Of a stretch of DNA of 58,607 nt, positions 50,088 through 58,607 are shown in pieces. The notes below the pieces were generated by a model that worked only from the letters and a program-made list of their open reading frames with translations, was not told the DNA's origin and made no database searches. The stretch covers positions 1 through 58,607 of the forward strand of contig CAJQOD010000017.1 in the NCBI GenBank assembly GCA_905479865.1, written 5' to 3'. The position numbers were made by a program, and so were the translations under genes. The stretch comes from an uncultured Rickettsiaceae bacterium. GTDB taxonomy: Bacteria; Pseudomonadota; Alphaproteobacteria; Rickettsiales; Rickettsiaceae. Position 1 is the stretch's first letter, and the number at the start of each line of letters is the position of its first letter.

Positions 50088-50157
50088 TAAACTAAAATAA
50101 TATAGAGTGCAAGGACATAAGCGAAGCGTACCTTGTAGTCTATATTATTTTAGTTTA
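50088..50157. repeat. 70-nt hairpin element immediately after tRNA-Ser
   Basis: 50088-50106 (TAAACTAAAATAATATAGA) is the exact reverse complement of 50139-50157. After one mismatch, a further 7-bp inner stem follows (50108-50114 with 50131-50137, one G-T pair), with GCGAAGC at the apex (50121-50127). It begins at the first base after the tRNA CCA. It could be the tRNA transcript terminator (no T tract), a processing structure, or an inserted palindromic element. Confidence 0.75.
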
Positions 50158-50185
50158 AAGTAGAGGAATTATGAGAACCCGGTAA

Positions 50186-50412
50186 ATAGGGTTCGAGGCA
50201 CAGCCCGGCGAAGCCGCATCCCTCTCTCTCCGCCATTAATATAAAATTGGGACGAGTATCCGGCATGAGGGTTCGATCGCGTAGTGGTGCGGCGAAATGA
50301 AGTCGAGCCACATCCCTCTCTCCGCCATAGATCTAAAATGGAAACAAGGATAAGAACCCAGCAAGAAGGTTAGACTCGCAAGTCCAGTTTACGAGGCCGT
50401 TTTCTCTACCAT
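50186..50412 (+). repeat. array of three degenerate tRNA-Ser 3'-end copies, each split in the T loop
   Basis: Each copy has the 5' T-arm half and the 3' half through CCAT, separated by an insert exactly where the real T loop reads GA|AT. Copy A: AGGGTTCGA to 50196, 21-nt insert, then 19 bases at 50218-50236 identical to tRNA 50070-50088. Copy B: GAGGGTTCGA 50267-50276 (identical to tRNA 50060-50069), 35-nt insert, 50312-50328 (same 3' end lacking one CT). Copy C: GAAGGTTAGA 50365-50374, 24-nt insert, TTTTCTCTACCAT to 50412, more degenerate. Spacers between copies share AAAATGG and CCGGCA/CCAGCA motifs. The rest of 50413-50758 shows only a short TGACAA/TTGTCA palindrome (near 50589) and no gene. 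Confidence 0.75.
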
Positions 50413-50758
50413 GTGGAACAATTAGCATCGCCATATATCCTAAAAAAGTAAATAAAACTAACAGTATAACAGAAACACCCCGTATCAATCTATACGGTAC
50501 CGTAACTTCCATTATTAGGGAATCGGATATGGGTTTTGTTGTAGATCTTCAAATTTATGCAAAACTCAGGATAGTAAATGTTCAATTGTTGACAATTTTT
50601 GTCAGCTGGCAGTTGCTTGGAATTTTCGCGTAAAACCCTTAAGCTCAAAACACCTCTTTTAAAACATTCGCATCTCCTGCTTAGATACAACACAATATAA
50701 ATTTAACCTTATTACATATTACTTAATGATATATTTATGTATTACAGTTTTATTAATG

Positions 50759-50788
50759 TTGCTATAAACGAATATAAGTTAATATAAT
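50759..50788 (+). promoter_or_regulatory. candidate promoter for the autotransporter gene
   Basis: TTGCTA at 50759-50764 and a perfect TATAAT at 50783-50788 with 18 bases between, 20 bases upstream of the autotransporter ATG. No strong ribosome-binding sequence is visible before the ATG. Motif-based only. Confidence 0.35.
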
Positions 50789-50808
50789 AAACACAAGATG
50801 ATAAGATT

Positions 50809-53800
50809 ATGAAAAAGATTTTCATTCCTAAGAAAAAAAGCGTAAATGCAAAAAAATTATTTTCCTCGTCTATCCTCACCGGACTCTTTCTCGTATCAAC
50901 TACTACATACTATACAAATGTGGCAAATGCGCAAAGTTATAGTGCATTTAATGGTAATGAAACCTACAATGATGACCTAATAGCTAGCGACAATCAAGGA
51001 CGTGGAATTGAGTTTACCAATTCAACAGGTACGTTTAATAAGACTGTAATAGCTAGTAATAACACAATTACTGGAATTGTATTTGATATTAACTCAAACG
51101 GCACTTTCAATGGTAATGTAACGGTTAATGATAACCAAGTTAGTGGGATTTTATTTGGTAGTAAATCAAACGGCACTTTCAATGCTGATGTAACGGTTAA
51201 TGACAACACACAAAACGGAATTGCTTTTTTCAATTCAACAGGTACATTTAAAGGTGATGTAACAGCTAATAATAACACAGTTCGTGGGATTTTTTTTAAC
51301 GACAACTCAAATGGTACGTTCAATGCTAATGTAACAACTCGTAATAATGTCACTGGAATTCAGTTTGGTAGCAACTCAACAGGTATATTCAATGGTGATG
51401 TAACAGCTAATGACAACACCCATGGGATCATCTTTTTCGACAACGCAACGGGTACATTCAATGCTAACGTCACAACTAGTGACAATAAGTTTCATGGAAT
51501 CAGTTTTCTCGATTCAAAAGGTACATTTAAAGGTGCTGTAGTGACTAACAATAACATAGCTAATGGAATTTCCTGTGTTGAATCAAAATTTATATTTGAA
51601 GACTCTGTAAAAACTAATGGCAACAAGCAGGGCGTCCACCTTGCTCTAAACGCACTGAGTACGTTTAACTCTAGCGTCACGGCTAACAGCAATATAGAAA
51701 AAGGAATATTCATCTCCCATGACTCAAAAGGTACATTTGAAGATACTGTAATAGCTAGTAACAATCAAGGAGATGGTATTGCTTTTGACAATTCAGAAGG
51801 TACTTTCAATGCTAACGTAACGGCTAATAATAACGCAGCTCGTGGGATTGCTTTTATAAATTCAACAGGCAATTTCAATGGTGATGTAATAGCCAATAAC
51901 AACAGTACAGGTTCAGGGCATTATGATAGTATCTATTTTTCCAGTTCAGTTGGTACGTTTTATGGAACTGTAACGGCTAATAATAATATTTCTGCGCAAG
52001 GGATGTACTTCTTGGACAACTCAACAGGTACGTTCAACGCTAATGTAACTACCAGTAATAACTCCAATAATGGATTTTACTTTTGGAATAACTCAAGCGG
52101 TACGTTCAACGCTGATGTAATAACTAGTAGCAATCAAGGAAATGGGGGCATTTTTATAATCAGCTCAGGTACTTTCAATGCCGACCTCACAGCTAATAAA
52201 AATATAAGTCATGGGATCGCCTTTATCGACAACTCAACAGGTATATTTGAAGGTACTGTAACAGCTAGTAACAATCAAGAAAGTGGAATTATATTTGCTA
52301 ATAACTCAAAGGGTACATTTGAAGGTGCTGTAACAGCTAATGACAATCAAGAAAGTGGAATTATATTTGCTAATAACTCAACAGGTACATTTGAAGGTGC
52401 TGTAACAGCTAGTAACAATAAACAAAACGGGATCATTTTTATAGATTCAACTGGGACATTCAATGGTGATGTAACAGCTCAAAGCCTACATTTACAAGGA
52501 AGTAACACAACTGTAACATTAGGTGATGGAATCAATTTTTCAGTACCCGTAACATCAATTGCCAATCAAGGTAAACTTGATTTTCAAGGTGGCGTAACAA
52601 TTGAAAAATCAATAGGTTCGCAGGCTTCCCCGCTTAATGAAGTAAGCTTCTCATCTAACGATTCTGCTAAAATTGTAAATTTAAAGTCTGATATTTTTGC
52701 AGGAGAGATTTTCCTTGGCGGTTCAACATTTAAACCTGCAAATAATACCACTATCACAAGCACTAATATCGCTACAAATAATCCTGTATTCGATCTTGGT
52801 ACTGATATCCTAAAATTCAGTGGCAAAGTCGTTCATGATGATCTTAACGGCAAAATCACCATAAACACTACATTCGATGGTACAAACGCCGGTCATATTG
52901 AGATGACAAAAGCTGGCGATAGTATTAATCTTACAAACTCGAAGGGGCTTATCTTTAACATAACAGACGCACCAATGACCCCTATTCCAGAACAGAATGA
53001 AATTAGAACTGTTGATATGTTCGTTGAAAATGCTGGAACCTTGACTCTTCTGGCAGTTGATAATACAACAATTAACAATGCTAATGCCTTTGTTATATGG
53101 AGTTTTGATCCTATCACAGGTATTTTATCTCAGCAAGCAGTTGAACAACCAGAGGAAGTATTACAAGAGGTCGTAACTGGAGATAGTAACACTCAGCAAA
53201 ATCTTCAGAATATCTTAGATAATGACCCTGCTCTTACAAGAGATTTAATTAATATAGCAGCAAATCAGGGAGGAGATGCTGCAGCTGCTGCAATAGAGAG
53301 GCTTACAAACTCAGATGCTGTTGCTCTTGCTACTTCACCGATTAGTATAGCAGTACAAGATGCAACAAATGTCATATCTGATAGAGCAACCAGAGCAGCC
53401 CATACTTCTGCACCACTGCAGAGGATAGTAGTTGATCAAGGCAATATAATTGGTGTTGCTGCGGGTGATGAGTCATATAAATACGGCGCATGGGCAAGTC
53501 CGTTCTATGGAACTGCAAGACAACAATCAAATAATAATGCACCAGGATATAAATTGGAATATTACGGAGCTGTTGTCGGATTTGATGCACTCATCAATGA
53601 CAAAACAGCATTAGGTATAGGCTTTAGTGTTGTTAGAACCGATATCAAACATAAAGATTTGAATCAAGGTGATAAAACAAGAGCGGATAACTATGTGTTT
53701 TCTTTCTATGGAACATACGAGATCACAAAAGAATGGTTTGTTCAATGTGTTACATCTATCGGAAGAAGTAAAATCAAAAATAGAGAGATAAGGACAGAGT

Positions 53801-54324
53801 TTGGTCAGACAAATATAGCAAGTGCAAATTATAACGCGACTTCATGGGGAACTGAGATACTCACTGGCTATAATCAAACTATCAGCGATAATTTTATAGT
53901 TACGCCCCTGTTTGGTTTTGAGTTTAATAGGCTCAATGGAGTTAACTATAAGGAAACCGGAACAAATACCCAGAATCTTGCAGTTAGAAGAAAAGCTGTG
54001 AACAAGTTAGAGGCTATTGCCGGGGTTAGATTTAGCACAAGCTACTTAACATCCGATGGAATGACAATCACGCCTGAACTACATGGCGATGTTCGCTATG
54101 AGATGCTAAACCAAAGCTTAAGGATTAACATACAACAGGATGGGGTTCCTGGCTCAGCACTTGTTCCAAGGACTGGAAAGCAAGGAAGAGCTGTTATGAA
54201 TCTTGGTTTGAATGTGAAAGCCAGCCATGATGATAAATTCAAATATTCTATTGGATATGATCTTAGACTTGCTAAAAAATATGTTGGACATCAGGGTACC
54301 CTTACCCTTAGAGTTAATTTTTAG
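50809..54324 (+). CDS. autotransporter with beta-helix repeat passenger and C-terminal barrel
   Basis: 1171 residues. A long basic N-terminus and hydrophobic segment end in a signal-peptidase-like NVANAQ (about residue 43). About 22 rungs of 23-24 residues with consensus STGTFNGDVTANNNxxxGIxF follow (about 46-560), predicted as a right-handed parallel beta helix on the cell surface. After a non-repetitive region and a helical linker (about 780-890), the autotransporter barrel begins at YGAWASPFYG (about 904) and ends LTLRVNF with the terminal Phe used for outer-membrane insertion. It resembles rickettsial Sca-type surface antigens in layout, but the passenger is not one I recognise. Probable host-contact or adhesion role is inference. 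Confidence 0.9.
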   Translation: MKKIFIPKKKSVNAKKLFSSSILTGLFLVSTTTYYTNVANAQSYSAFNGNETYNDDLIASDNQGRGIEFTNSTGTFNKTVIASNNTITGIVFDINSNGTFNGNVTVNDNQVSGILFGSKSNGTFNADVTVNDNTQNGIAFFNSTGTFKGDVTANNNTVRGIFFNDNSNGTFNANVTTRNNVTGIQFGSNSTGIFNGDVTANDNTHGIIFFDNATGTFNANVTTSDNKFHGISFLDSKGTFKGAVVTNNNIANGISCVESKFIFEDSVKTNGNKQGVHLALNALSTFNSSVTANSNIEKGIFISHDSKGTFEDTVIASNNQGDGIAFDNSEGTFNANVTANNNAARGIAFINSTGNFNGDVIANNNSTGSGHYDSIYFSSSVGTFYGTVTANNNISAQGMYFLDNSTGTFNANVTTSNNSNNGFYFWNNSSGTFNADVITSSNQGNGGIFIISSGTFNADLTANKNISHGIAFIDNSTGIFEGTVTASNNQESGIIFANNSKGTFEGAVTANDNQESGIIFANNSTGTFEGAVTASNNKQNGIIFIDSTGTFNGDVTAQSLHLQGSNTTVTLGDGINFSVPVTSIANQGKLDFQGGVTIEKSIGSQASPLNEVSFSSNDSAKIVNLKSDIFAGEIFLGGSTFKPANNTTITSTNIATNNPVFDLGTDILKFSGKVVHDDLNGKITINTTFDGTNAGHIEMTKAGDSINLTNSKGLIFNITDAPMTPIPEQNEIRTVDMFVENAGTLTLLAVDNTTINNANAFVIWSFDPITGILSQQAVEQPEEVLQEVVTGDSNTQQNLQNILDNDPALTRDLINIAANQGGDAAAAAIERLTNSDAVALATSPISIAVQDATNVISDRATRAAHTSAPLQRIVVDQGNIIGVAAGDESYKYGAWASPFYGTARQQSNNNAPGYKLEYYGAVVGFDALINDKTALGIGFSVVRTDIKHKDLNQGDKTRADNYVFSFYGTYEITKEWFVQCVTSIGRSKIKNREIRTEFGQTNIASANYNATSWGTEILTGYNQTISDNFIVTPLFGFEFNRLNGVNYKETGTNTQNLAVRRKAVNKLEAIAGVRFSTSYLTSDGMTITPELHGDVRYEMLNQSLRINIQQDGVPGSALVPRTGKQGRAVMNLGLNVKASHDDKFKYSIGYDLRLAKKYVGHQGTLTLRVNF
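50944..52476 (+). repeat. about 22 in-frame 69-72-nt repeats encoding beta-helix rungs
   Basis: The passenger coding region is a tandem repeat with a period of about 72 nt (24 codons). Units starting at 52240, 52312 and 52384 are the most alike: the first two differ in only a few bases and share AATCAAGAAAGTGGAATTAT. Most other units are diverged, and a few are shortened by one codon or enlarged (unit near 51900). Exact in-frame period makes copy-number change possible without breaking the frame. Confidence 0.85.
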
Positions 54325-54509
54325 CAAGGTTAAGAACCATGTAAAAATGAGCATCTTCAAGGAATTTTGGTGGAAGAACAGCAAAAAATGTTGTTTTATT
54401 TTATTGACCCCAACGGAATGCGCTTAATCAGTTAAATCCGTACTCGCCTGGTTATTAAAATACATCGTTCAGATTGCTTATCGTGTTAATTATACCGCTC
54501 GAGTATTTA

Positions 54510-55340
54510 CTATAGCTTCAACTCAACATTTGCTTGATCTGCCAGTTTTGTGAAATATTTCTCAATTGCTTCACGTGACAACTTGCCTTTAAGGCCGTTT
54601 ATCGCTTGCTCCTTGGACGGGATTTTGACATCACGCAAGCCCAACACTCTAATTATGTGCCATCCAAACTGCGTTTTAACAGGATCAGAAATTTCACCTT
54701 TCTTCATTGAAAAAGCTTTGCTTTCAAATTCCGGTACCAGTTGACCTTTCATTACGTAACCAAGTTCACCACTGTTGGCTTTTGAACCTTCATCTTTAGA
54801 AAATGCTTTCACAAGAGTTTCGAACTTACTGCCTTTATTAAGCTTTTTCTTAATCTCTTTGGCCTTTTCTTCAGTATCTACCAGGATGTGACTTACTTTA
54901 ACTTCTTTCTGCCCTTTCAAACTTGCTACCAGCTTCTTATATTCTTCCTCAACCATTTTATCTGTGACTGCTGTCTTCAGATGACGTTCAATTAACTCTT
55001 GTTGTAACAGTTGAGATTCTGCAGCTTTTAGCTTCTCTTTGAACCCGTTTGAATTACGAACACCTAGTTTCTCAGCTTCTTTTTCAAAAAGTTTTTGATT
55101 TATATATCCTCTAACTAACAGTTCCTGAATATTTTTATCAAGTTCAGAAAATTCCTTATCTTTATTTTCAGGTTGCATTGCAAGAACAGGTTTAAACTGT
55201 TCCATGACCTGCTCAGAAGTCACTTTCCCACCGTTATATGTCCCAACAACCTGCTCTCCATTTGCTAAAACAGAGCTTGTTAACAACGTCGCTGATAAAA
55301 AAACAATTGCTAATTTTCTCATAATTTTTATTATATCCAT
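54510..55340 (-). CDS. plp: periplasmic parvulin-type peptidyl-prolyl isomerase (PrsA/SurA-like)
   Basis: 276 residues. A signal peptide (MRKLAIVFLSATLLTSSVLA) is visible if M7 starts the protein; the upstream Met would add six residues. An N-terminal chaperone helical region (about 30-150) is followed by a rotamase domain with VSHILVDTEEKAKEI, FSKDEGSKANSGELGYVMKG, VPEFESKAFSMKKGEIS and VKTQFGWHIIRV. It assists folding of outer-membrane and secreted proteins. It is divergent from secA with a 142-base spacer, the plp-secA pairing known in Rickettsia. It lies beside the autotransporter, a plausible client. Confidence 0.92.
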   Translation of the reverse strand: MDIIKIMRKLAIVFLSATLLTSSVLANGEQVVGTYNGGKVTSEQVMEQFKPVLAMQPENKDKEFSELDKNIQELLVRGYINQKLFEKEAEKLGVRNSNGFKEKLKAAESQLLQQELIERHLKTAVTDKMVEEEYKKLVASLKGQKEVKVSHILVDTEEKAKEIKKKLNKGSKFETLVKAFSKDEGSKANSGELGYVMKGQLVPEFESKAFSMKKGEISDPVKTQFGWHIIRVLGLRDVKIPSKEQAINGLKGKLSREAIEKYFTKLADQANVELKL

Positions 55341-55403
55341 TTAGTTTTACTTATTAGTTGTTTTTAGAAGCTGGACTCACTAAAGTCAATTGCTATTTAC
55401 AAA

Positions 55404-55431
55404 TTTGTTTGAAAAATTAGTAAAATACAAT
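55404..55431 (+). promoter_or_regulatory. candidate secA promoter
   Basis: TTTGTT at 55404-55409 and TACAAT at 55426-55431, 16 bases apart, 51 bases upstream of the secA ATG. The same short divergent spacer must also contain the plp promoter. Weak, motif-based. Confidence 0.3.
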
Positions 55432-55482
55432 ATCTTACTACAAAACTTAAATTAATCTATCAGGAACTTATATTTAACTAAG

Positions 55483-58209
55483 ATGTTTTCATTTCTTACC
55501 AGGATTTTTGGCACTGCTAACGATCGCATAATTAAAAAATTACAACAAGAGATTCATAAAATTAATGATCTCGAACCGTCTCTGATTCATCTGACTGATA
55601 ATGAGTTACGTGGTAAAACTGCCCAACTAAGGCAAAAATTGAGAGATGGCCATAGTTTGGACGACATCACTTATGAAGCCTTTGCTGTTGTCCGGGAAGC
55701 TGCAAAAAGAGTTATTGGCCAACGACATTACAATGTGCAGCTCATTGGTGGCCTGATATTACACAGAGGCATGGTAACCGAAATGCGTACAGGTGAGGGT
55801 AAAACACTTGTCTCTACGTTACCGGCCTACCTAAACGCCCTTAGTGGAAATGGAGTTCATATTGTTACTGTAAATGATTATTTGGCAAAGCGTGATTCTG
55901 ACTGGATGGGCAAAATCTTCAAATTTCTTGGGTTAACCGTAGCTTGCGTTATCGGGCAGATGGATGATGAAGCCCGCAAGGCAGCATATAAATGTGATAT
56001 TACCTATGCTACAAACAATGAACTTGGATTTGACTATTTAAGAGATAATATGAAATTTACTGCGGAGTCTAAAACTCAGCGCTCATTCAATTACGCAATT
56101 ATCGATGAAGTTGATTCAATCTTGATTGATGAAGCAAGAACTCCTCTAATAATCTCGGGTCCTGTCGATGATAGCACCGAGCTACATGGTAAAATTAATA
56201 GTCTAATTATTAATCTTGAGAAAGGAGATTATGAAATTGACGAAAAAGTAAAATCTGTGACTCTCACCGAAGAAGGAATTAATCGCATGGAGTTGATGCT
56301 CGCCAAAAACGGACTCATCATTCAGCATTCAAGCCTCTACGATTTTGATAATCTGACCTTGGTTCACTATATCAATCAGGCACTACGTGCCCATTTTATC
56401 TTTGCACGGGATGTAGATTATTTGATCAATGATAAAAAAGTGATGATAATTGACGAATTTACAGGCAGGGTAATGGATGGAAGGCGCTACTCTGATGGTC
56501 TGCATCAGGCTCTTGAAGCCAAGGAAAATGTTCCTATCCAAAATGAGAATCAAACGCTGGCTTCAATTACATTCCAGAATTATTTTAGAATGTATCCTAA
56601 ACTCTCTGGCATGACCGGTACGGCAATGACGGAAGCCGGAGAACTCAAGGATATTTACAATTTAGACGTTGTATCAGTCCCAACTCATAATACAATGACT
56701 AGAATTGATCATGATGATGCAATTTATGGCACAAAGGCTGAAAAATACAACGCAGTAATCGAACTGATAAAAGATTGTCATAAGCGCGGTCAACCGGTTC
56801 TGGTTGGCACTATCAGCATTGAAAAATCCGAGGAGATTGCAAAAGAGCTTGTAAAGAATAAAATTAAACATAATGTGCTGAATGCAAAAATGCATGAGCG
56901 CGAAGCACATGTTATTGCTCAGGCAGGACGCCATAATGCAGTTACTATCGCAACTAATATGGCCGGCCGTGGAACTGATATAATGCTTGGAGGTAATCCA
57001 GACATGATGATTGAAGATTTGGATAAATCCATCAATGACGAGCAACGTAAACTTGAAATTAGAAGAATCAACACGCAGGTTAAAGAAGAGAAGGCAAAGG
57101 TGATTGAAGCTGGTGGGCTATGTGTTATTGGTACTGAGCGCCATGAAAGCCGCAGGATTGACAATCAATTACGCGGTAGATCAGGGCGACAGGGTGATCC
57201 AGGTTTGACAAAATTCTTCCTGTCTTTGGAAGATGACTTAATGAGAATTTTTGCCTCAGATAGAATTTCTGGAGTATTACGTACACTTGGACTTAAAGAC
57301 GGAGAAGCGATTCATCACCCGATGATCAGCAGGTCTTTGGAGAAGGCACAACAAAAGGTTGAAGGTCATAACTATGAGATTCGTAAGAACTTACTCAAGT
57401 TCGATGATGTTATGAATGACCAGCGTAAAATCATTTACGAGCAAAGAAATGAAATTATTGCCTCAGAAGATGTAAGCAGCTTCACTACAAGTATGAGCAA
57501 GCAGTTATGTTCTAGTTTAGTCCGTAGGTTTGTTGACCCGAACTTACTCAGGGAAGATTGGCAAGTAGAGGAATTAAGTTCTGAAATCCATAGAACCCTC
57601 GCCATAAAATGGTCTGTAGACGAAATTTCTGCAATCGAAGGTACTGAAAATGAAATTGCCGCTGCGCTATATGAGAAAGTAGAAAGGCTACACGCAAAAA
57701 AAGTCTCCGACTACGGAGAAGATCTTATGAAATCTGCTTCTAAATACATATTACTTACTACTCTTGATCAGGTATGGAAGGAACATCTGCATAATCTGGA
57801 TTACTTACGCCAGGGTATCTCCCTTAGAGCTTATGGGCAGAAAGATCCACTTAATGAGTATAAGCGTGAAGCATTTGGTCTATTTGAAAAAATGTTAGAC
57901 TATCTTAGAGAGCTATTTGTACAAAGAATCTGTTTCTTACATATAGACACCGAAAATATCAATAGACAATCCATGGCTCTTGCAAATAGAGAATTGCAGG
58001 AAATGAGTACTAGCCGCAAAGACCCTGCTTTTGAAAAATACAATGCAGGAGCTGATATAGAAGCAAAGGCCAAGCCGTTTAAGGCTCTGGTTGCTCCTAA
58101 AGACCGTGATCCTGCTGAACCCGAAAGTTGGGGGAAGATATCAAGAAATGAGCTCTGTCCATGCGAGTCAGGGAAAAAGTACAAACATTGTCACGGAATG
58201 GAAGTTTAA
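55483..58209 (+). CDS. secA: protein translocase subunit SecA
   Basis: 908 residues, full length. Walker [21 protein letters not shown] (near residue 100), the DEVD motif in [20 protein letters not shown] (near 207), [20 protein letters not shown], and the [10 protein letters not shown] motif are intact. The C-terminal zinc/SecB-binding motif [13 protein letters not shown] has ligands C892, C894, C903 and H904. It is the ATPase motor that drives Sec-dependent export, needed for the signal-peptide proteins in this window. The amidotransferase gene starts 4 bases after the stop. Confidence 0.98.
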   Translation: MFSFLTRIFGTANDRIIKKLQQEIHKINDLEPSLIHLTDNELRGKTAQLRQKLRDGHSLDDITYEAFAVVREAAKRVIGQRHYNVQLIGGLILHRGMVTEMRTGEGKTLVSTLPAYLNALSGNGVHIVTVNDYLAKRDSDWMGKIFKFLGLTVACVIGQMDDEARKAAYKCDITYATNNELGFDYLRDNMKFTAESKTQRSFNYAIIDEVDSILIDEARTPLIISGPVDDSTELHGKINSLIINLEKGDYEIDEKVKSVTLTEEGINRMELMLAKNGLIIQHSSLYDFDNLTLVHYINQALRAHFIFARDVDYLINDKKVMIIDEFTGRVMDGRRYSDGLHQALEAKENVPIQNENQTLASITFQNYFRMYPKLSGMTGTAMTEAGELKDIYNLDVVSVPTHNTMTRIDHDDAIYGTKAEKYNAVIELIKDCHKRGQPVLVGTISIEKSEEIAKELVKNKIKHNVLNAKMHEREAHVIAQAGRHNAVTIATNMAGRGTDIMLGGNPDMMIEDLDKSINDEQRKLEIRRINTQVKEEKAKVIEAGGLCVIGTERHESRRIDNQLRGRSGRQGDPGLTKFFLSLEDDLMRIFASDRISGVLRTLGLKDGEAIHHPMISRSLEKAQQKVEGHNYEIRKNLLKFDDVMNDQRKIIYEQRNEIIASEDVSSFTTSMSKQLCSSLVRRFVDPNLLREDWQVEELSSEIHRTLAIKWSVDEISAIEGTENEIAAALYEKVERLHAKKVSDYGEDLMKSASKYILLTTLDQVWKEHLHNLDYLRQGISLRAYGQKDPLNEYKREAFGLFEKMLDYLRELFVQRICFLHIDTENINRQSMALANRELQEMSTSRKDPAFEKYNAGADIEAKAKPFKALVAPKDRDPAEPESWGKISRNELCPCESGKKYKHCHGMEV

Positions 58210-58213
58210 AAAT

Positions 58214-58607
58214 ATGAAAAAACCAATAATCGGTATCACTTTGGATCTTGCTTTAGATGGCGGGAAGTATTCTTATGCCTGGCGTCCCTGGTATGCTTTA
58301 AGACGAGATTATTCTGATATTATCACCAAAGCCGGTGGTATACCTGTTTTTCTGCCATATTGCGCTGATATAAACGAGTTGCTTGGCATAGTTGATGGTT
58401 TAATTATCCCCGGAGGTGATGAAGATATAAACCCTAAATTTTATGGACAGGAAATTACTTCTGATAAGGTAAAAACGAATGACGAGAGAGCAAAGTTTGA
58501 ATTGGCACTGACCAAGGCGGCAATAGACCGAGATATGCCAGTCTTTGGTATATGTAACGGTCTGCAGGTAATCAATATTTTGTTTGGTGGCACATTAATT
58601 CAGCATA
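58214..58607 (+). CDS. class I glutamine amidotransferase-like hydrolase (PuuD type), truncated by window end
   Basis: 131 residues are visible from MKKPIIGITLDL before the window ends. LIIPGGDEDINPKFYG and the nucleophile elbow FGICNGLQVIN (C114) match the peptidase C26 / gamma-glutamyl-GABA hydrolase family. It cleaves gamma-glutamyl or related amide bonds; the His-Glu part of the triad lies beyond the end. It follows secA after 4 bases, so it is cotranscribed. A functional link to the minimal glutamine-synthetase protein at 8054 (gamma-glutamyl chemistry) is speculative. Confidence 0.85.
   Translation, partial: MKKPIIGITLDLALDGGKYSYAWRPWYALRRDYSDIITKAGGIPVFLPYCADINELLGIVDGLIIPGGDEDINPKFYGQEITSDKVKTNDERAKFELALTKAAIDRDMPVFGICNGLQVINILFGGTLIQH

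Noticed and set aside
50186-50412. Additional functional tRNA-Ser genes
   Set aside because: The copies lack D and anticodon arms, and their T loops are interrupted, so they are not complete tRNAs.
50490-50693. 67-residue minus-strand ORF in the spacer before the autotransporter
   Set aside because: Irregular composition, no family resemblance and no ribosome-binding site; likely chance.
50944-52476. Possible CRISPR-like array because of regular repeats
   Set aside because: The repeats are in frame, diverged, have no constant spacer structure and encode a beta-helix passenger.
54227-54427. 66-residue ORF running over the end of the autotransporter
   Set aside because: Most of it is an alternative frame of the conserved barrel; the remaining bases to 54427 show no known motif.

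Overview
The window reads as a chromosomal segment of an AT-rich alphaproteobacterium with a reduced genome, most likely an obligate intracellular member of the Rickettsiales. Supporting features are a class I lysyl-tRNA synthetase, a parvulin-type PPIase (plp) divergent from secA, a three-module GltD/flavodoxin-reductase-like protein behind trxA, a Coq7/UbiD ubiquinone pathway, an ankyrin-repeat protein, a large autotransporter and short palindromic intergenic repeats. Assignment below the order is not possible from the window. The presence of a phosphoglucose isomerase argues against a typical Rickettsia.

Layout. 1-7663: an unplaced ORF tail, an NhaC-type antiporter, then the first part of the complex I operon (nuoABCDE, a secreted DUF3298-like protein, nuoF) and a spermidine-synthase-like protein; nuoG does not follow. 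7664-12576: a repeat-filled spacer, a minimal glutamine-synthetase-like protein, divergent pgeF-ccmC-fdxA, an alpha/beta hydrolase and a GT4 glycosyltransferase. 12773-17896: tRNA-Leu, xerD, tRNA-Cys, then the leftward truB-rpsO-pnp operon. 18388-22256: ankyrin protein, ffh with a broken reading frame, two small proteins, and a short Pgi. 22438-28156: an envelope block with lptG, mreB, mreC and lptF, then ubiD. 28305-33926: an internally duplicated small protein, an AlkC/AlkD-like HEAT protein, and pheS-pheT downstream of a mazEF pair. 33996-38571: pncC-pgpA leftward, trxA plus the 1021-residue oxidoreductase rightward. 38680-45868: a PAP2 phosphatase, an MFS carrier, a MazG-like protein and lysK, dsbB-coq7-sixA, and a Bcr/CflA pump. 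46196-50412: addA, a DUF4396 protein, and tRNA-Ser followed by an unusual array of degenerate copies of its own 3' end. 50809-58607: a repeat-rich autotransporter, plp, secA and the start of a PuuD-like amidotransferase.

Most genes are housekeeping: respiration, ubiquinone, cell shape, LPS export, Sec and SRP targeting, translation, RNA decay. The cell-surface and host-facing candidates are the autotransporter, the ankyrin protein and the duplicated hydrophobic protein.

The most unusual sequence structures are (a) the tRNA-Ser 3'-end array at 50186-50412, in which each copy is interrupted inside the T loop, with a 19-bp perfect-arm hairpin directly after the real tRNA; (b) the one-base frame break in ffh between its NG and M domains at 20121-20129; (c) a dispersed palindromic repeat family at three intergenic loci. 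No CRISPR array, insertion sequence transposase or prophage module was seen.
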